A program made the position numbers and the translations under genes. Below are positions 30,003 through 38,665 of a stretch of 46,731 nt of DNA, piece after piece. The number at the start of each line of letters is the position of its first letter. The stretch's first letter is position 1. The notes under the pieces are model-generated. The model saw only the letters and a program-made list of their open reading frames with translations, had not been told where the DNA came from and searched no databases. This DNA comes from Bacteroidia bacterium (GTDB lineage Bacteria; Bacteroidota; Bacteroidia; SXHM01), in the NCBI GenBank assembly GCA_020054035.1, contig JAGVLY010000086.1, forward strand, positions 1 to 46,731. The letters are read 5' to 3'.

Positions 30003-32387
30003 TTATAGTTCAATGATTATTCCTATGGAAGGAATGAGTGTACCTGTGGTATTCGGGATTTGTTTGGTTTGATAACGTGTAGGGTCGTTCGGGTCAGTAG
30101 CAATACTACCGTCAGTATTGCGCACCACATCAATGCGCGGTTGTAATTTTGCCTTAAAGTTGTAGGCATTCTGAATGTCTAAGTAAATGTTGAGTGCCCA
30201 TTTTTTAAAGAAATACTTTTTATCAACGCGCATATCTAATTGATGAACCGAAGTCTGGCGCTGCGAATTCAGTTGCGTGTAATCAAATACACCTTGCTTG
30301 TTAATGTCCCACACATTTTTCAAAGCGGTGGTCTGCACATCGTAAGGCGTATAAGGCGTACCACCCAGAAAACGCCACTTCACTCCTATCTCCCAGTTGC
30401 GTTTAAACTTTTTGCCGCCTGTTAATGCAACAATGTGTTGGTTGTCCCATGCCGAAGGAATTAAATCACCGTTGCGGTTTTCAAACTCACTGCGCACAAA
30501 GGTGTAGGCAACAATTCCATAGAAACCTTTGAACAGCTTTTGCTGCGCAAGAAACTCAATACCGTAGCTTCTTCCGTTGGAAGTAGAAGTAACACCCTCA
30601 TTTCCTATCACTCCGAAATCTGCACCCAGATTGGCAAGTGAAATAGAATCTTTAAGCAGGAAAGGATAGTTTTTGTAGGTTTTGTAGAAGCCTTCAATAG
30701 TGATTTTGGCATTGCTTTTTGAGTTGTATTCAAAGCCTGCTACCACATGGTCAGACATAATGTAAGTAACATTGTTGGTCTTGTTCACCAGTTCATTGTT
30801 ATTGTTTCTGAAACCAAGAACAGTATAAGCCGGTAACTGATAATACCTGCCCGTATTAAAGTTAATGCTGAAGCGTTCACTTATGCTGTATGCTGCCGAA
30901 AAGCGTGGCGAAAGCTGTTTCAACGGATTGCTCATATCATCAGAATAACTGTTGCCGTCTGTTCTAATACCAAAGGAAAGCGACAAACGCTCGCTGAATA
31001 ATTTCTTGCTCAGTTGTGCAAACACTCCGTATTTATGGAAGTTGAGAGCCGAACTGAAATCCTTGATGGCAGTTGTTCCGTCAGGCAATGAAAATTTGCT
31101 ATAGGTGCTGTTGCTGTATTTTGCAAACTCGTAACCCGCGCCATAGTTAAGACGGAAACCGTTTTTGAAGTAATTGTTTTCAAAGCGCAGTTTATTTTCA
31201 ATCTCCTGCGAGTTGTATTTCAGCAGCAGGTTGCTGTCTGCACTTTCGTCATTGCCCTTATATTTGGTGGCAGTGTTGCTCAGCATATTGCGACTTACCA
31301 CCAACTGCGAATAACCATTCTCACGAAAGTTTTTCCAGTTGGCACCAATGGTATAGTTCCATTGTTCGCTTACCGGAATAATTTCCAGTATATAGCGCTG
31401 CTCCTCGGTTTCGCTGGCCTCTTTGTTCAGCACAAAATCATCAATAGCACCGAGACCAATAATGTTGATTTCGTTCTTATCGTTTACCTTTATTTTATAC
31501 TTCAGCTGAAAATCGTTGTACGTAGGCAGAAAGGGCAGCGCTAATGCTTTGAATAAAAACTGCAGATACGAACGCCTTGCCGAAAACATAAACGACTGCT
31601 TTTTAGAAATCGGACCTTCTACTGTCAATCCAAAATCAGAAGAGCCTAAGGTAAAGTTACCGCCAATTCTGTCGGTACGCGGGTCTTTCTGGCGAAACTC
31701 AAAAACCGAACTCATGGTGTTTCCGCGCGAAGCCGGAAAAGCACCGGAGTAAAAATCAACTTCACGGATAAAATTTACGTTGATCATTCCCACCGGCCCA
31801 CCCGATGAACCCTGCGTGGCAAAGTGATTGATGTTAGGCACTTCAATACCGTCTAAATAAAAACGGTTCTCGTTGGGGGCACCGCCACGAATAATAATAT
31901 CGTTACGGAACGATACGCCAGAAGCCACACCGGGCAGCGACTGTATAACCTTTGAAATATCGCGGTTACCACCGGGATTGCGCTCTATTTCCGAAACACC
32001 AATGGTGCGCAGCGAAAGCGGACTCTCATCCGTTTTCTTGAAGGGTGAAACGGTAATCTTCACTTCTTCCAGCGTTTTCACATCCTCTTCCAGAGCAAGG
32101 TCAATCACTGCGGGCTTGTTGTTAAAAACCTGAATTTCAAGAACAGACTTTTTCTTAAAACCAACAATGAAAACCTCTATATTGTATAAATCAGGTTTTA
32201 GGTTTTCAATGCTGTAGTTCCCTTCAATATCTGACAAAACAACAGTTCCAGTTCCTTGAATTACAACGTTAGCAAACGGAACGGGCTCGTTGTTTTTAGC
32301 GTTAAACACACGCCCTTTTATAATCCCTGTCTGGCTGAATACAGAGAATGTTGAAAACAGAAAAGCAATGAGGATAAGTTTCTTCAT
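30003..32387 (-). CDS. TonB-dependent receptor with carboxypeptidase-like domain
   Basis: A 794 aa outer-membrane receptor. After the signal peptide (1-18, FSVFSQ) comes a carboxypeptidase-regulatory-like domain (about 20-105: GIIKGRVFNAKNNEPVPFAN), then the plug (about 115-235: VSEIERNPGGNRDISKVIQS, IIRGGAPNENRFYLDGIEV), and a 22-strand-type barrel to the end IPSIGIIIEL. The substrate is not shown by the sequence; without a SusD partner it is unlikely to be a glycan importer of the SusCD type. The start is the ATG at 32385-32387; a longer frame to 32531 crosses the divergent gene's start and is rejected. DUF2279 follows in the same direction. Confidence 0.92.
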   Translation of the reverse strand: MKKLILIAFLFSTFSVFSQTGIIKGRVFNAKNNEPVPFANVVIQGTGTVVLSDIEGNYSIENLKPDLYNIEVFIVGFKKKSVLEIQVFNNKPAVIDLALEEDVKTLEEVKITVSPFKKTDESPLSLRTIGVSEIERNPGGNRDISKVIQSLPGVASGVSFRNDIIIRGGAPNENRFYLDGIEVPNINHFATQGSSGGPVGMINVNFIREVDFYSGAFPASRGNTMSSVFEFRQKDPRTDRIGGNFTLGSSDFGLTVEGPISKKQSFMFSARRSYLQFLFKALALPFLPTYNDFQLKYKIKVNDKNEINIIGLGAIDDFVLNKEASETEEQRYILEIIPVSEQWNYTIGANWKNFRENGYSQLVVSRNMLSNTATKYKGNDESADSNLLLKYNSQEIENKLRFENNYFKNGFRLNYGAGYEFAKYSNSTYSKFSLPDGTTAIKDFSSALNFHKYGVFAQLSKKLFSERLSLSFGIRTDGNSYSDDMSNPLKQLSPRFSAAYSISERFSINFNTGRYYQLPAYTVLGFRNNNNELVNKTNNVTYIMSDHVVAGFEYNSKSNAKITIEGFYKTYKNYPFLLKDSISLANLGADFGVIGNEGVTSTSNGRSYGIEFLAQQKLFKGFYGIVAYTFVRSEFENRNGDLIPSAWDNQHIVALTGGKKFKRNWEIGVKWRFLGGTPYTPYDVQTTALKNVWDINKQGVFDYTQLNSQRQTSVHQLDMRVDKKYFFKKWALNIYLDIQNAYNFKAKLQPRIDVVRNTDGSIATDPNDPTRYQTKQIPNTTGTLIPSIGIIIEL

Positions 32388-32485
32388 ACGGTTTTGGGTT
32401 TGCAACATAACAACAAAGAAAACAAAATGTTTTCGGCATAAAAACAAATCCATTTGTGTATAGCTTTGCCACAAAATAGTAACCC

Positions 32486-32773
32486 ATGGCAACACAGAAA
32501 AAATGCCCCGAATGTGGACAATGGACCACATGGCATCATAAGCTTACCGACACCTGCGAACATTGCGGCCACCTGTTGGACAAGCGCACCATCAGCGATT
32601 TAGAGTATTTTGAAAAACAGCAGAAGCAGAATGACGAAAACTCATTTTCTGTTCCCAAGCCGGGCGATAATTTTCTGATGCTGGCGGCACGCAGAACCGT
32701 ATGGATAGCCAATGTTATTTACATGGCAACGGTTTCTTTTTTTCTCTGGCTATTTACCACGCTTGCAGGATGA
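32486..32773 (+). CDS. Small zinc-ribbon membrane protein (95 aa)
   Basis: Two CxxC pairs, KCPECGQW and TCEHCGHL, 18 residues apart, form a zinc ribbon at the N-terminus. A polar linker follows (KRTISDLEYFEKQQKQNDEN), then one C-terminal membrane helix (about 73-93, IANVIYMATVSFFLWLF). I know no name or function for it. Just upstream, TAGCTTTG (32461-32468) could be a -7 box. Its stop overlaps the start of the next gene in an ATGA, so the two are translated in a coupled way and probably act together in the membrane. Confidence 0.72.
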   Translation: MATQKKCPECGQWTTWHHKLTDTCEHCGHLLDKRTISDLEYFEKQQKQNDENSFSVPKPGDNFLMLAARRTVWIANVIYMATVSFFLWLFTTLAG

Positions 32774-33183
32774 AAAAGTTATTACTAAACCCGTTGTTCC
32801 TATCCTGTGCGGCTTTGTCGGGCATCAATAAACTAATTGAGCTGGCAGGATATTACATTCCGTACATCCATGCCTACATGGATGATTTCTTTTGCATGAT
32901 CGTCATGCTTACTCCTGCATTATTTATACAACGGAAATATGTTTTCAATAACGGGGAATATGTTTTCAGCAAGTGGCATACGATTATAGCAGTTGCCTAT
33001 TGCTCCATTGTTTTTGAACTGATTCTCCCTCTGCAATCCAATCAGCACACAGCCGACTTATTTGATTTTGTGGCGTATTCAGCAGGCGGAATAGTGTTCC
33101 ACCTGTTCATCAATAAACCTCAGATGATACCAAGCGTTTCGCGTGCAGAACGCAATATCTCCAGCGCTTCATCTTTGGTGTGA
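32770..33183 (+). CDS. Small polytopic membrane protein (137 aa)
   Basis: Starts MKKLLLNPLFLSCAALSGIN at the ATG of an ATGA overlap. Four hydrophobic segments are visible (about 5-25, 37-55, 70-92, 98-115), with conserved-looking YIPYIHAYMDDFFCMIVMLT and DLFDFVAYSAGGIVFHLF. I recognise it as a small Bacteroidota membrane family without proven function. The last 20 or so residues (PQMIPSVSRAERNISSASSL) are read from DNA that also codes on the other strand for the end of the phosphohexomutase: the two genes overlap by 64 bp at their 3' ends. The natural end of the protein may have been nearer NKP. Confidence 0.72.
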   Translation: MKKLLLNPLFLSCAALSGINKLIELAGYYIPYIHAYMDDFFCMIVMLTPALFIQRKYVFNNGEYVFSKWHTIIAVAYCSIVFELILPLQSNQHTADLFDFVAYSAGGIVFHLFINKPQMIPSVSRAERNISSASSLV

Positions 33184-34529
33184 GACTCAGCATACGTGCG
33201 TAAAACCGGCTCCGTTCCCGAAGGACGAATCATCAACCACTCGCTGTCATTGAAATAATATTTAAAGCCGTCAAGCGTTTCCACTCGCTCTACTTTATAC
33301 TTACCGAATGCTGAATATTTATTGCTTTTGCAATCCGCAATAATTTGTTGCTTCAGTGCTTCAGGAATGGATAAGTCAACACGCTCAAAAGCAAATGATC
33401 CGGTGATGGAATAAATCTCGTCAATCAGTTCACGCAGTGTTTTGCCGGTTTTTACCATTGCTTCAAAAATCAACATGCCGTTCCAGATGCCATCGCGTTC
33501 GGGAATATGTCCTTTTACAGCAATACCACCACTTTCCTCACCGCCCACCAGCACATCTTCTTTCAGCATAATGCCGCAAATATGTTTAAAACCGATTTTC
33601 ACAATCTCCAGTTCCAGTCCGTAATGTCTGCACAATGCCCCAATCTTTACAGACGAAGAAAAACCGGTGCAAACCTTGCCCGTCATGCCTTTGTACTTAT
33701 GTAAATAATGAATGAGCAAGAGTAGAATGTGATGCGAATCCACAAAATTTCCTTCTCCATCATACAAACCAATTCTGTCAGCATCGCCATCCGTTACTAA
33801 TCCACAATGAATATTACCCGATTGTTTGAGCAACAATGAAAACTCCTGCAGATTGCGGTGTATCGGTTCAGGAGGAATACCACCAAACAACGGATCTTCT
33901 TCGCAATGCAATAAAGTAATATCAGGCAACAGGCGTTTTATAACATTCTGTCCCGATCCATACATGGCATCGTATGCCAGATTGAATTTGGAGTTCTGTA
34001 TTGCTTTAATGTTGAAGTTCCTTTCAAGTGTTTCGCAATACAGTGTTTCTAAAGCAACATATTCTACTAATCCTTTGTTCACAAGTGCATCAAGACTTAT
34101 ACTTTCCAAATCAATTGTATTTTTTTCAGGAATATACTTCTCCACTTCAGCAAAATCTTCTTCTAACAAGGGGCCACCATAACCACCTTTCAACTTAAAG
34201 CCATTGTAAGCAGGGGGATTATGGCTTGCAGTAATAATTACTCCTGCACCTGCATTGTATTTCAAAGCTCCCAACGAAACCATTGGCGTAGAAACAAAAC
34301 CTTTGGAGAGAAATACCTTGATGCCGTTTGAAGCCATCACCTTTGCAGTGGTTTCGGCAAACAACTCGCCTGCAAAGCGGCAATCATGTCCGATAACAAC
34401 AACTTTGTTTTTATCAGTTGCTATTATCCACGCTGCGGTTGCCTGCGCCACACGTGCCACATTTTCAACCGTAAATTCTTTGGCAATAATGGCACGCCAG
34501 CCATCGGTTCCGAATTTTATGTCTCTCAT
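33120..34529 (-). CDS. Phosphoglucomutase/phosphomannomutase family protein
   Basis: An alpha-D-phosphohexomutase of 469 aa that moves a phosphate between C1 and C6 of a hexose. Key parts: FGTDGWRAIIAKEFTVENVA (phosphate site), the catalytic serine loop VIITASHNPPAYNGFKLKG, the metal-binding DGDADRIGLYDGEG, the sugar loop GGEESGGIAVKGHIPERDG, and the phosphate-binding RPSGTEPVLRTYAES. Whether glucose or mannose is preferred is not clear. The product would feed sugar nucleotides to wall or polysaccharide synthesis, in line with the glycosyltransferase and flippase genes nearby. Its 3' end overlaps the small membrane protein gene on the other strand. Confidence 0.93.
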   Translation of the reverse strand: MRDIKFGTDGWRAIIAKEFTVENVARVAQATAAWIIATDKNKVVVIGHDCRFAGELFAETTAKVMASNGIKVFLSKGFVSTPMVSLGALKYNAGAGVIITASHNPPAYNGFKLKGGYGGPLLEEDFAEVEKYIPEKNTIDLESISLDALVNKGLVEYVALETLYCETLERNFNIKAIQNSKFNLAYDAMYGSGQNVIKRLLPDITLLHCEEDPLFGGIPPEPIHRNLQEFSLLLKQSGNIHCGLVTDGDADRIGLYDGEGNFVDSHHILLLLIHYLHKYKGMTGKVCTGFSSSVKIGALCRHYGLELEIVKIGFKHICGIMLKEDVLVGGEESGGIAVKGHIPERDGIWNGMLIFEAMVKTGKTLRELIDEIYSITGSFAFERVDLSIPEALKQQIIADCKSNKYSAFGKYKVERVETLDGFKYYFNDSEWLMIRPSGTEPVLRTYAESHTKDEALEILRSARETLGII

Positions 34530-34595
34530 ACTGTTTGCTATTTGACTGCAAAATAAAACATCTATGGCAGATTATTTAAATAATTTTGGCAGCGC

Positions 34596-35837
34596 ATGAA
34601 AACCCAAGTCCTTTACCTCTCTTATGATGGCATGACCGACCCGCTCGGGCAGTCGCAGGTATTGCCTTACCTGGCAGGACTTACAAAAGCAGGTTATTCC
34701 ATTACATTAGTCAGCTTTGAGAAAAAAGACAAGTTTGAGGCAACAGGTAAAGCCACAGGCGAACAAATAAAAGCATTGGGGATTGACTGGCAACCGCTTT
34801 CTTATACACCCAAACCACCTGTGCTGTCAACCCTTTGGGATGTTTACCAATTAAGGAAGAAAGCAGAGAAACTTCACAAGCAGAGAAACTTTAAAATAGT
34901 TCATTGCCGCAGCTACATTACTTCTTTAGTTGGAGAATTTCTAAAAAAGAAATACGGCATCAAATTCATTTTTGATATGCGTGCTTTCTTTGCCGATGAG
35001 CGAGTGAATGGAGGATTATGGAACAGGAGCAACCCTATTTTCAACCGTGTATATCTGTATTTCAAAAAGAAAGAGCAGGATTTTCTGGAACATGCCGACC
35101 ACACCATTAGCCTCACCGAAGCCGGAAAAGAAATCATCCACTCCTGGAAACACCTGAAAAATCAGCCAGTACCGGTGGAAGTCATTCCCTGCTGTGCCGA
35201 CTTGCAGCATTTTTCACGAGCCGGCATTCAGCAGAACGAATTATCAAAATACAGAACAGAACTAGGAATTGCAGAAAATGATTTTGTGGTTTCTTACCTC
35301 GGTTCTGTCGGCACTTGGTACCTGCCGGATGAAATGCTGAGTTTCTTTAAACGATTGTTACTGAAAAAGCCGGAAGCAAAATTCCTCTTCATCACAGGCG
35401 ACAATCCATCTGAAATACTTAACAGAGCCGAGAAACTGAATATGCCGAAGGATCGATTCATTATACGCAAAGCCTCACGCAAAGAAGTTCCTTACTTTAT
35501 TCTGCTGAACAAATTCTCTTTATTTTTCATTCAACCATTGTTTTCTAAAAAAGGCTCCTCCCCTACCAAACATGGTGAAATTCTGGGAATGGGAATTCCT
35601 GTTATCTGTAACTCAGGCGTTGGTGATGTTGATCGCATAGTGCGCGATACGCAATCAGGATTACTGGTTGAAAAGTTTGATGATGCAGAGTACGACAAGG
35701 TTATTTCACACCTTGATTCGCTCTTACAAACTCCACCCGAAAAACTCCGTGCTGCTGCTGAAAAGTATTACTCGCTGGAAGAAGGAGTAATGAAGTATTT
35801 GGCAGTTTACAATTCCCTCTCCCTTGGAGAGGGTTAG
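34596..35837 (+). CDS. Glycosyltransferase, family 4-like
   Basis: A 413 aa GT-B enzyme that moves a sugar from a nucleotide donor to a glycan or lipid. The N-terminal domain starts VLYLSYDGMTDPLGQSQVLP, a usual opening in this group; KIVHCRSYITSLVGEFLKKK follows, and the C-terminal donor domain has VSYLGSVGTWYLPDEMLSFF, KFLFITGDNP and KHGEILGMGIPVICNSGVGD with the conserved E in LGMG context. Likely part of surface polysaccharide synthesis. TAATTTTG at 34581-34588 could be its -7 box, which would make the message almost leaderless. It converges with rlmH, with 3 bp between stops. Confidence 0.9.
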   Translation: MKTQVLYLSYDGMTDPLGQSQVLPYLAGLTKAGYSITLVSFEKKDKFEATGKATGEQIKALGIDWQPLSYTPKPPVLSTLWDVYQLRKKAEKLHKQRNFKIVHCRSYITSLVGEFLKKKYGIKFIFDMRAFFADERVNGGLWNRSNPIFNRVYLYFKKKEQDFLEHADHTISLTEAGKEIIHSWKHLKNQPVPVEVIPCCADLQHFSRAGIQQNELSKYRTELGIAENDFVVSYLGSVGTWYLPDEMLSFFKRLLLKKPEAKFLFITGDNPSEILNRAEKLNMPKDRFIIRKASRKEVPYFILLNKFSLFFIQPLFSKKGSSPTKHGEILGMGIPVICNSGVGDVDRIVRDTQSGLLVEKFDDAEYDKVISHLDSLLQTPPEKLRAAAEKYYSLEEGVMKYLAVYNSLSLGEG

Positions 35838-35840
35838 GCT

Positions 35841-36314
35841 TTACTCATTATGATACTTCTCATTCCTGAGAATAGTAAACGCCCTGTAAAGCTGTTCTGC
35901 AAAAATCAATCGTATCAATTGATGAGAAAACGTCATTTTAGAAAGCGATAATTTTGAGTTAGCACGCTCATACATTTTCTCCGAAAAGCCAAAAGCTCCA
36001 CCAACTACAAATACAAGATTTTTAACTCCGCTATTCATGCGTTTTTGCAGAAATGCAGAAAACTCAACGGAAGAATATTCTGCTCCCTTTTCATCCAGCA
36101 AAACAATAAAATCTGAAGGTTGAGTTTTGGCGATAATATTTTCAGCCTCTTTATTCTTGAGCTCTGCAACCTCTAATTTTGCTGCGTTTTTAGGGGGAGC
36201 GATTACCAGCATTTCAAAATCGGTGTAATGCTTCAGTCGGGCAAAAAATTCAAGAGAACCTGCCTCTACAAATTTCATAGTTGTTTGCCCTACAACTAGC
36301 AGCTTTATCTTCAT
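35841..36314 (-). CDS. rlmH: 23S rRNA (pseudouridine1915-N3)-methyltransferase
   Basis: A 157 aa SPOUT methyltransferase that puts a methyl group on pseudouridine 1915 of helix 69 in 23S rRNA, on the assembled ribosome. Start KIKLLVVGQTTMKFVEAGSL, middle FIVLLDEKGAEYSSVEFSAF, SAM-binding knot FVVGGAFGFSEKMYERANSK, and the classic end SHQLIRLIFAEQLYRAFTIL then YHNE. Full length. The gene order rlmH, DUF4783, nadC, YihY matches what I know from other Bacteroidota, but rlmH is divergent from the other three. Confidence 0.96.
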   Translation of the reverse strand: MKIKLLVVGQTTMKFVEAGSLEFFARLKHYTDFEMLVIAPPKNAAKLEVAELKNKEAENIIAKTQPSDFIVLLDEKGAEYSSVEFSAFLQKRMNSGVKNLVFVVGGAFGFSEKMYERANSKLSLSKMTFSHQLIRLIFAEQLYRAFTILRNEKYHNE

Positions 36315-36331
36315 GTGTTCCGGATTTTGAG

Positions 36332-36339
36332 CAAAGATA
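36332..36339 (-). promoter_or_regulatory. Likely -7 box of rlmH
   Basis: Minus-strand TATCTTTG, 17 bp before the ATG at 36314. No clear -33. On the plus strand, TACATTTG at 36347-36354 could serve the divergent DUF4783 gene. Confidence 0.45.
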
Positions 36340-36417
36340 AATTAACTACATTTGCCTTTGCCTGAAAAAATTCATTTGGCTTGGTTTTTGAATTAACAGG
36401 AAACACAAATTATAAAA

Positions 36418-36813
36418 ATGAAAAAAGTTATTGTTTTAGTTGCATTATTGTTCACCGTTTCTGTTTATGCAGTAGTGTTTCCGGGCGTTGCCGAAAATAT
36501 TGCAGCGGCCATAAAACTGGGTAACTCAAAAGAGCTTGCCAAATATTTTGCTCCGAATGTTGAATTGGTAATTGGGGATAAATCAGGAACCTACAGCAAA
36601 GCACAGGCTGAGATGATGGTGAAAGATTTTTTTGCAAAAAATGCGGTGAAGGACTACAAAGTAATGCATCAGGGTACTTCGCAAGACAATTCACTTTATA
36701 CGATTGGAGACCTTACTACTGCTACCAAATCTTACAGAACCTATTACCTACTGCGCAAAAACGGTGACAGTTATTTAATTCATCAATTGCGTTTTGAAGA
36801 CCAGGACGAATAA
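36418..36813 (+). CDS. DUF4783 protein
   Basis: A 131 aa secreted protein of the DUF4783 family, likely an NTF2-like fold. Signal peptide MKKVIVLVALLFTVSVYA; then IAAAIKLGNSKELAKYFAPN, VELVIGDKSGTYSKAQAEMM, VKDFFAKNAVKDYKVMHQGT and the last strands SYRTYYLLRKNGDSYLIHQL. The family is mostly found in Bacteroidota and next to nadC. No enzyme residues are evident; NTF2-like cups often bind a small ligand. nadC begins 15 bp after its stop, so the two are probably in one transcript. Confidence 0.82.
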   Translation: MKKVIVLVALLFTVSVYAVVFPGVAENIAAAIKLGNSKELAKYFAPNVELVIGDKSGTYSKAQAEMMVKDFFAKNAVKDYKVMHQGTSQDNSLYTIGDLTTATKSYRTYYLLRKNGDSYLIHQLRFEDQDE

Positions 36814-36828
36814 ATTTCTCTTACGGAA

Positions 36829-37665
36829 ATGACTATTGACCAGATTATCGCCTCTGCTTTTGCTGAAGATATAGGAGATGGTGACCACACCTCTTTAGCC
36901 TGCATTGACAGTAATAAAACAGGAAAAGCAAAACTGTTAGTCAAAGAAAAAGGAATAATTGCCGGTGTTGATCTGGCAAAACAAATCTTTGAGTTCGCTG
37001 ATAAAAATCTTGATGTTCAGGTTTTCATAAATGACGGAACAGTAATAAATCCCGGAGACATTGTGCTGGAAGTTTCAGGCTCTGAACTTTCCATTCTCAG
37101 AAGCGAGCGCCTTGTTTTGAATTTTATGCAGCGTATGAGCGGAATTGCAACTGCAACACACAACTTAAATCAACTCATCAAACACACCAACGCAAAACTT
37201 TTAGACACACGCAAAACAACTCCGCTGTTACGCGAAATAGAAAAGATGGCGGTGAAAATCGGTGGTGGTGAAAATCATCGCTTCGGTTTGTACGACATGA
37301 TTTTGCTGAAAGACAACCACATTGATTTTTGCGGAGGAATAACAAAAGCCATTGAAAAAACACATCAGTATTTAAGAGAAAAAAATCTAAATCTGAATAT
37401 TGAAGTGGAAACCCGCACACTTGATGATGTAAGAGAAATACTTTCAGTTGGTGGCATTCAGCGTATCATGCTCGACAACTTCACAACCGAGAAACTTAAA
37501 GAAGCAGTTGAACTGATTAAAGACAAATTTGAAACAGAAGCATCGGGGGGTATCAACGAATTAAATATCCGCGCTTATGCCGAAACGGGAGTTAATTATA
37601 TTTCGGTTGGCGCATTAACGCATCATATCAAAAGTCTGGATTTAAGTTTAAAAGCAGTGAAATAA
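36829..37665 (+). CDS. nadC: Quinolinate phosphoribosyltransferase (carboxylating)
   Basis: Makes nicotinate mononucleotide from quinolinate and PRPP, the entry from de novo synthesis to NAD. Its 278 aa match the family: AEDIGDGDHTSLACID at the start, VLNFMQRMSGIATATHNLNQ, the active-site LLDTRKTTPLLREIEKMAVK, GGGENHRFGLYDMILLKDNH, IEVETRTLDD, RIMLDNFTTEKLKEA, and the phosphate-binding EASGGINELNIRAYAETGVN end. Nothing is missing. It is between DUF4783 and YihY on one strand with gaps of 15 bp each, a probable operon. Confidence 0.96.
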   Translation: MTIDQIIASAFAEDIGDGDHTSLACIDSNKTGKAKLLVKEKGIIAGVDLAKQIFEFADKNLDVQVFINDGTVINPGDIVLEVSGSELSILRSERLVLNFMQRMSGIATATHNLNQLIKHTNAKLLDTRKTTPLLREIEKMAVKIGGGENHRFGLYDMILLKDNHIDFCGGITKAIEKTHQYLREKNLNLNIEVETRTLDDVREILSVGGIQRIMLDNFTTEKLKEAVELIKDKFETEASGGINELNIRAYAETGVNYISVGALTHHIKSLDLSLKAVK

Positions 37666-37680
37666 ACAGTACAAAACAAG

Positions 37681-38628
37681 ATGTTAAAAAAGCTACAACA
37701 TAAGTTTCTTAATTGGCTGCCTGTTGTAACTTTTTTAAACCTTACAAAGAAAATTATTCTGCCGGGCTTTGACGGAATTCCGATTTACAATGCCGCAGAT
37801 TTTTTCATCCACGGATTACGAAAAGGCTCGCTTCAAACACGTGCTTCAGCTCTGTCTTTCGATTTCTTTCTTGCCATTTTTCCTGCTGTAATTTTCATTT
37901 TCACACTTATTGCTTATATACCTGTTGATGGTTTTCAGGATCAGCTAATGATTTTACTTAGCGATTTAATGCCTAAAGATGCTTATGAAGCCACGCGCAC
38001 AACGTTGGAAGACATTATTAAACAGCAGCGTTCAGGGCTTTTGTCCATCGGATTTATTGTTGCCCTTTACTTCTCAACCAACGGTGTGCATGCTATGATG
38101 GATGCCTTTAATAAAACCTACCACACGGTTGAAACCCGCCCACCTGTGGTTCAACGCCTTTATTCCATTATGATCACGATTATACTTTCGGTACTAACGT
38201 TCATAGCCATTCTGTTAATTATTTTTGGTGAAAAAACATTAAACTTCTTTGAAGCAAGGGGTTTTATAAAACAAGCATTCACTTATTACCTGCTAATTTC
38301 AAGTCAATGGATAGTGATTGTTGCCCTGATATTTTTTGCTATTTCTTTTCTCTATTATTTCGGTCCGTCACGCAAAACGCGTTACCGCTTTTTCTCGGTT
38401 GGTTCAACAGTAGCAACCTTTTTAATTATTATTACTTCGCTTGGCTTCTCCGTTTTTGTAAACAATTTCAGCCAGTATAATAAACTCTATGGCTCTATTG
38501 GCGCCTTAGTTGTTGTTCTGCTATGGATACGTTTCAACTCCATGATTTTGTTGATTGGCTTTGAACTGAATGCTAGTATTCATAATGCAAAGCATTCAAA
38601 TGAAGAAAATCTCCCTAAGTCAAGCTGA
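37681..38628 (+). CDS. YihY/BrkB-family membrane protein
   Basis: A 315 aa inner-membrane protein with about six helices. Seen: TRASALSFDFFLAIFPAVIF, the family's opening TM with a polar start; a periplasmic loop with LMPKDAYEATRTTLEDIIKQ; SIGFIVALYFSTNGVHAMMD and AFNKTYHTVETRPPVVQRLY, the conserved core; then helices near 165-185, 208-228 and 245-265, closing with KLYGSIGALVVVLLWIRFNS. Often labelled ribonuclease BN by mistake; it is a likely transporter or envelope factor of unknown substrate. Last gene of the probable nadC operon. Confidence 0.9.
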   Translation: MLKKLQHKFLNWLPVVTFLNLTKKIILPGFDGIPIYNAADFFIHGLRKGSLQTRASALSFDFFLAIFPAVIFIFTLIAYIPVDGFQDQLMILLSDLMPKDAYEATRTTLEDIIKQQRSGLLSIGFIVALYFSTNGVHAMMDAFNKTYHTVETRPPVVQRLYSIMITIILSVLTFIAILLIIFGEKTLNFFEARGFIKQAFTYYLLISSQWIVIVALIFFAISFLYYFGPSRKTRYRFFSVGSTVATFLIIITSLGFSVFVNNFSQYNKLYGSIGALVVVLLWIRFNSMILLIGFELNASIHNAKHSNEENLPKSS

Positions 38629-38665
38629 ATGTATTTTTTAACTTGCGCCCTCAAAGAATAAATTC

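Noticed and set aside
37681-38628. Ribonuclease BN
   Set aside because: This old label for YihY proteins is wrong; the product is a polytopic membrane protein with no nuclease motif.
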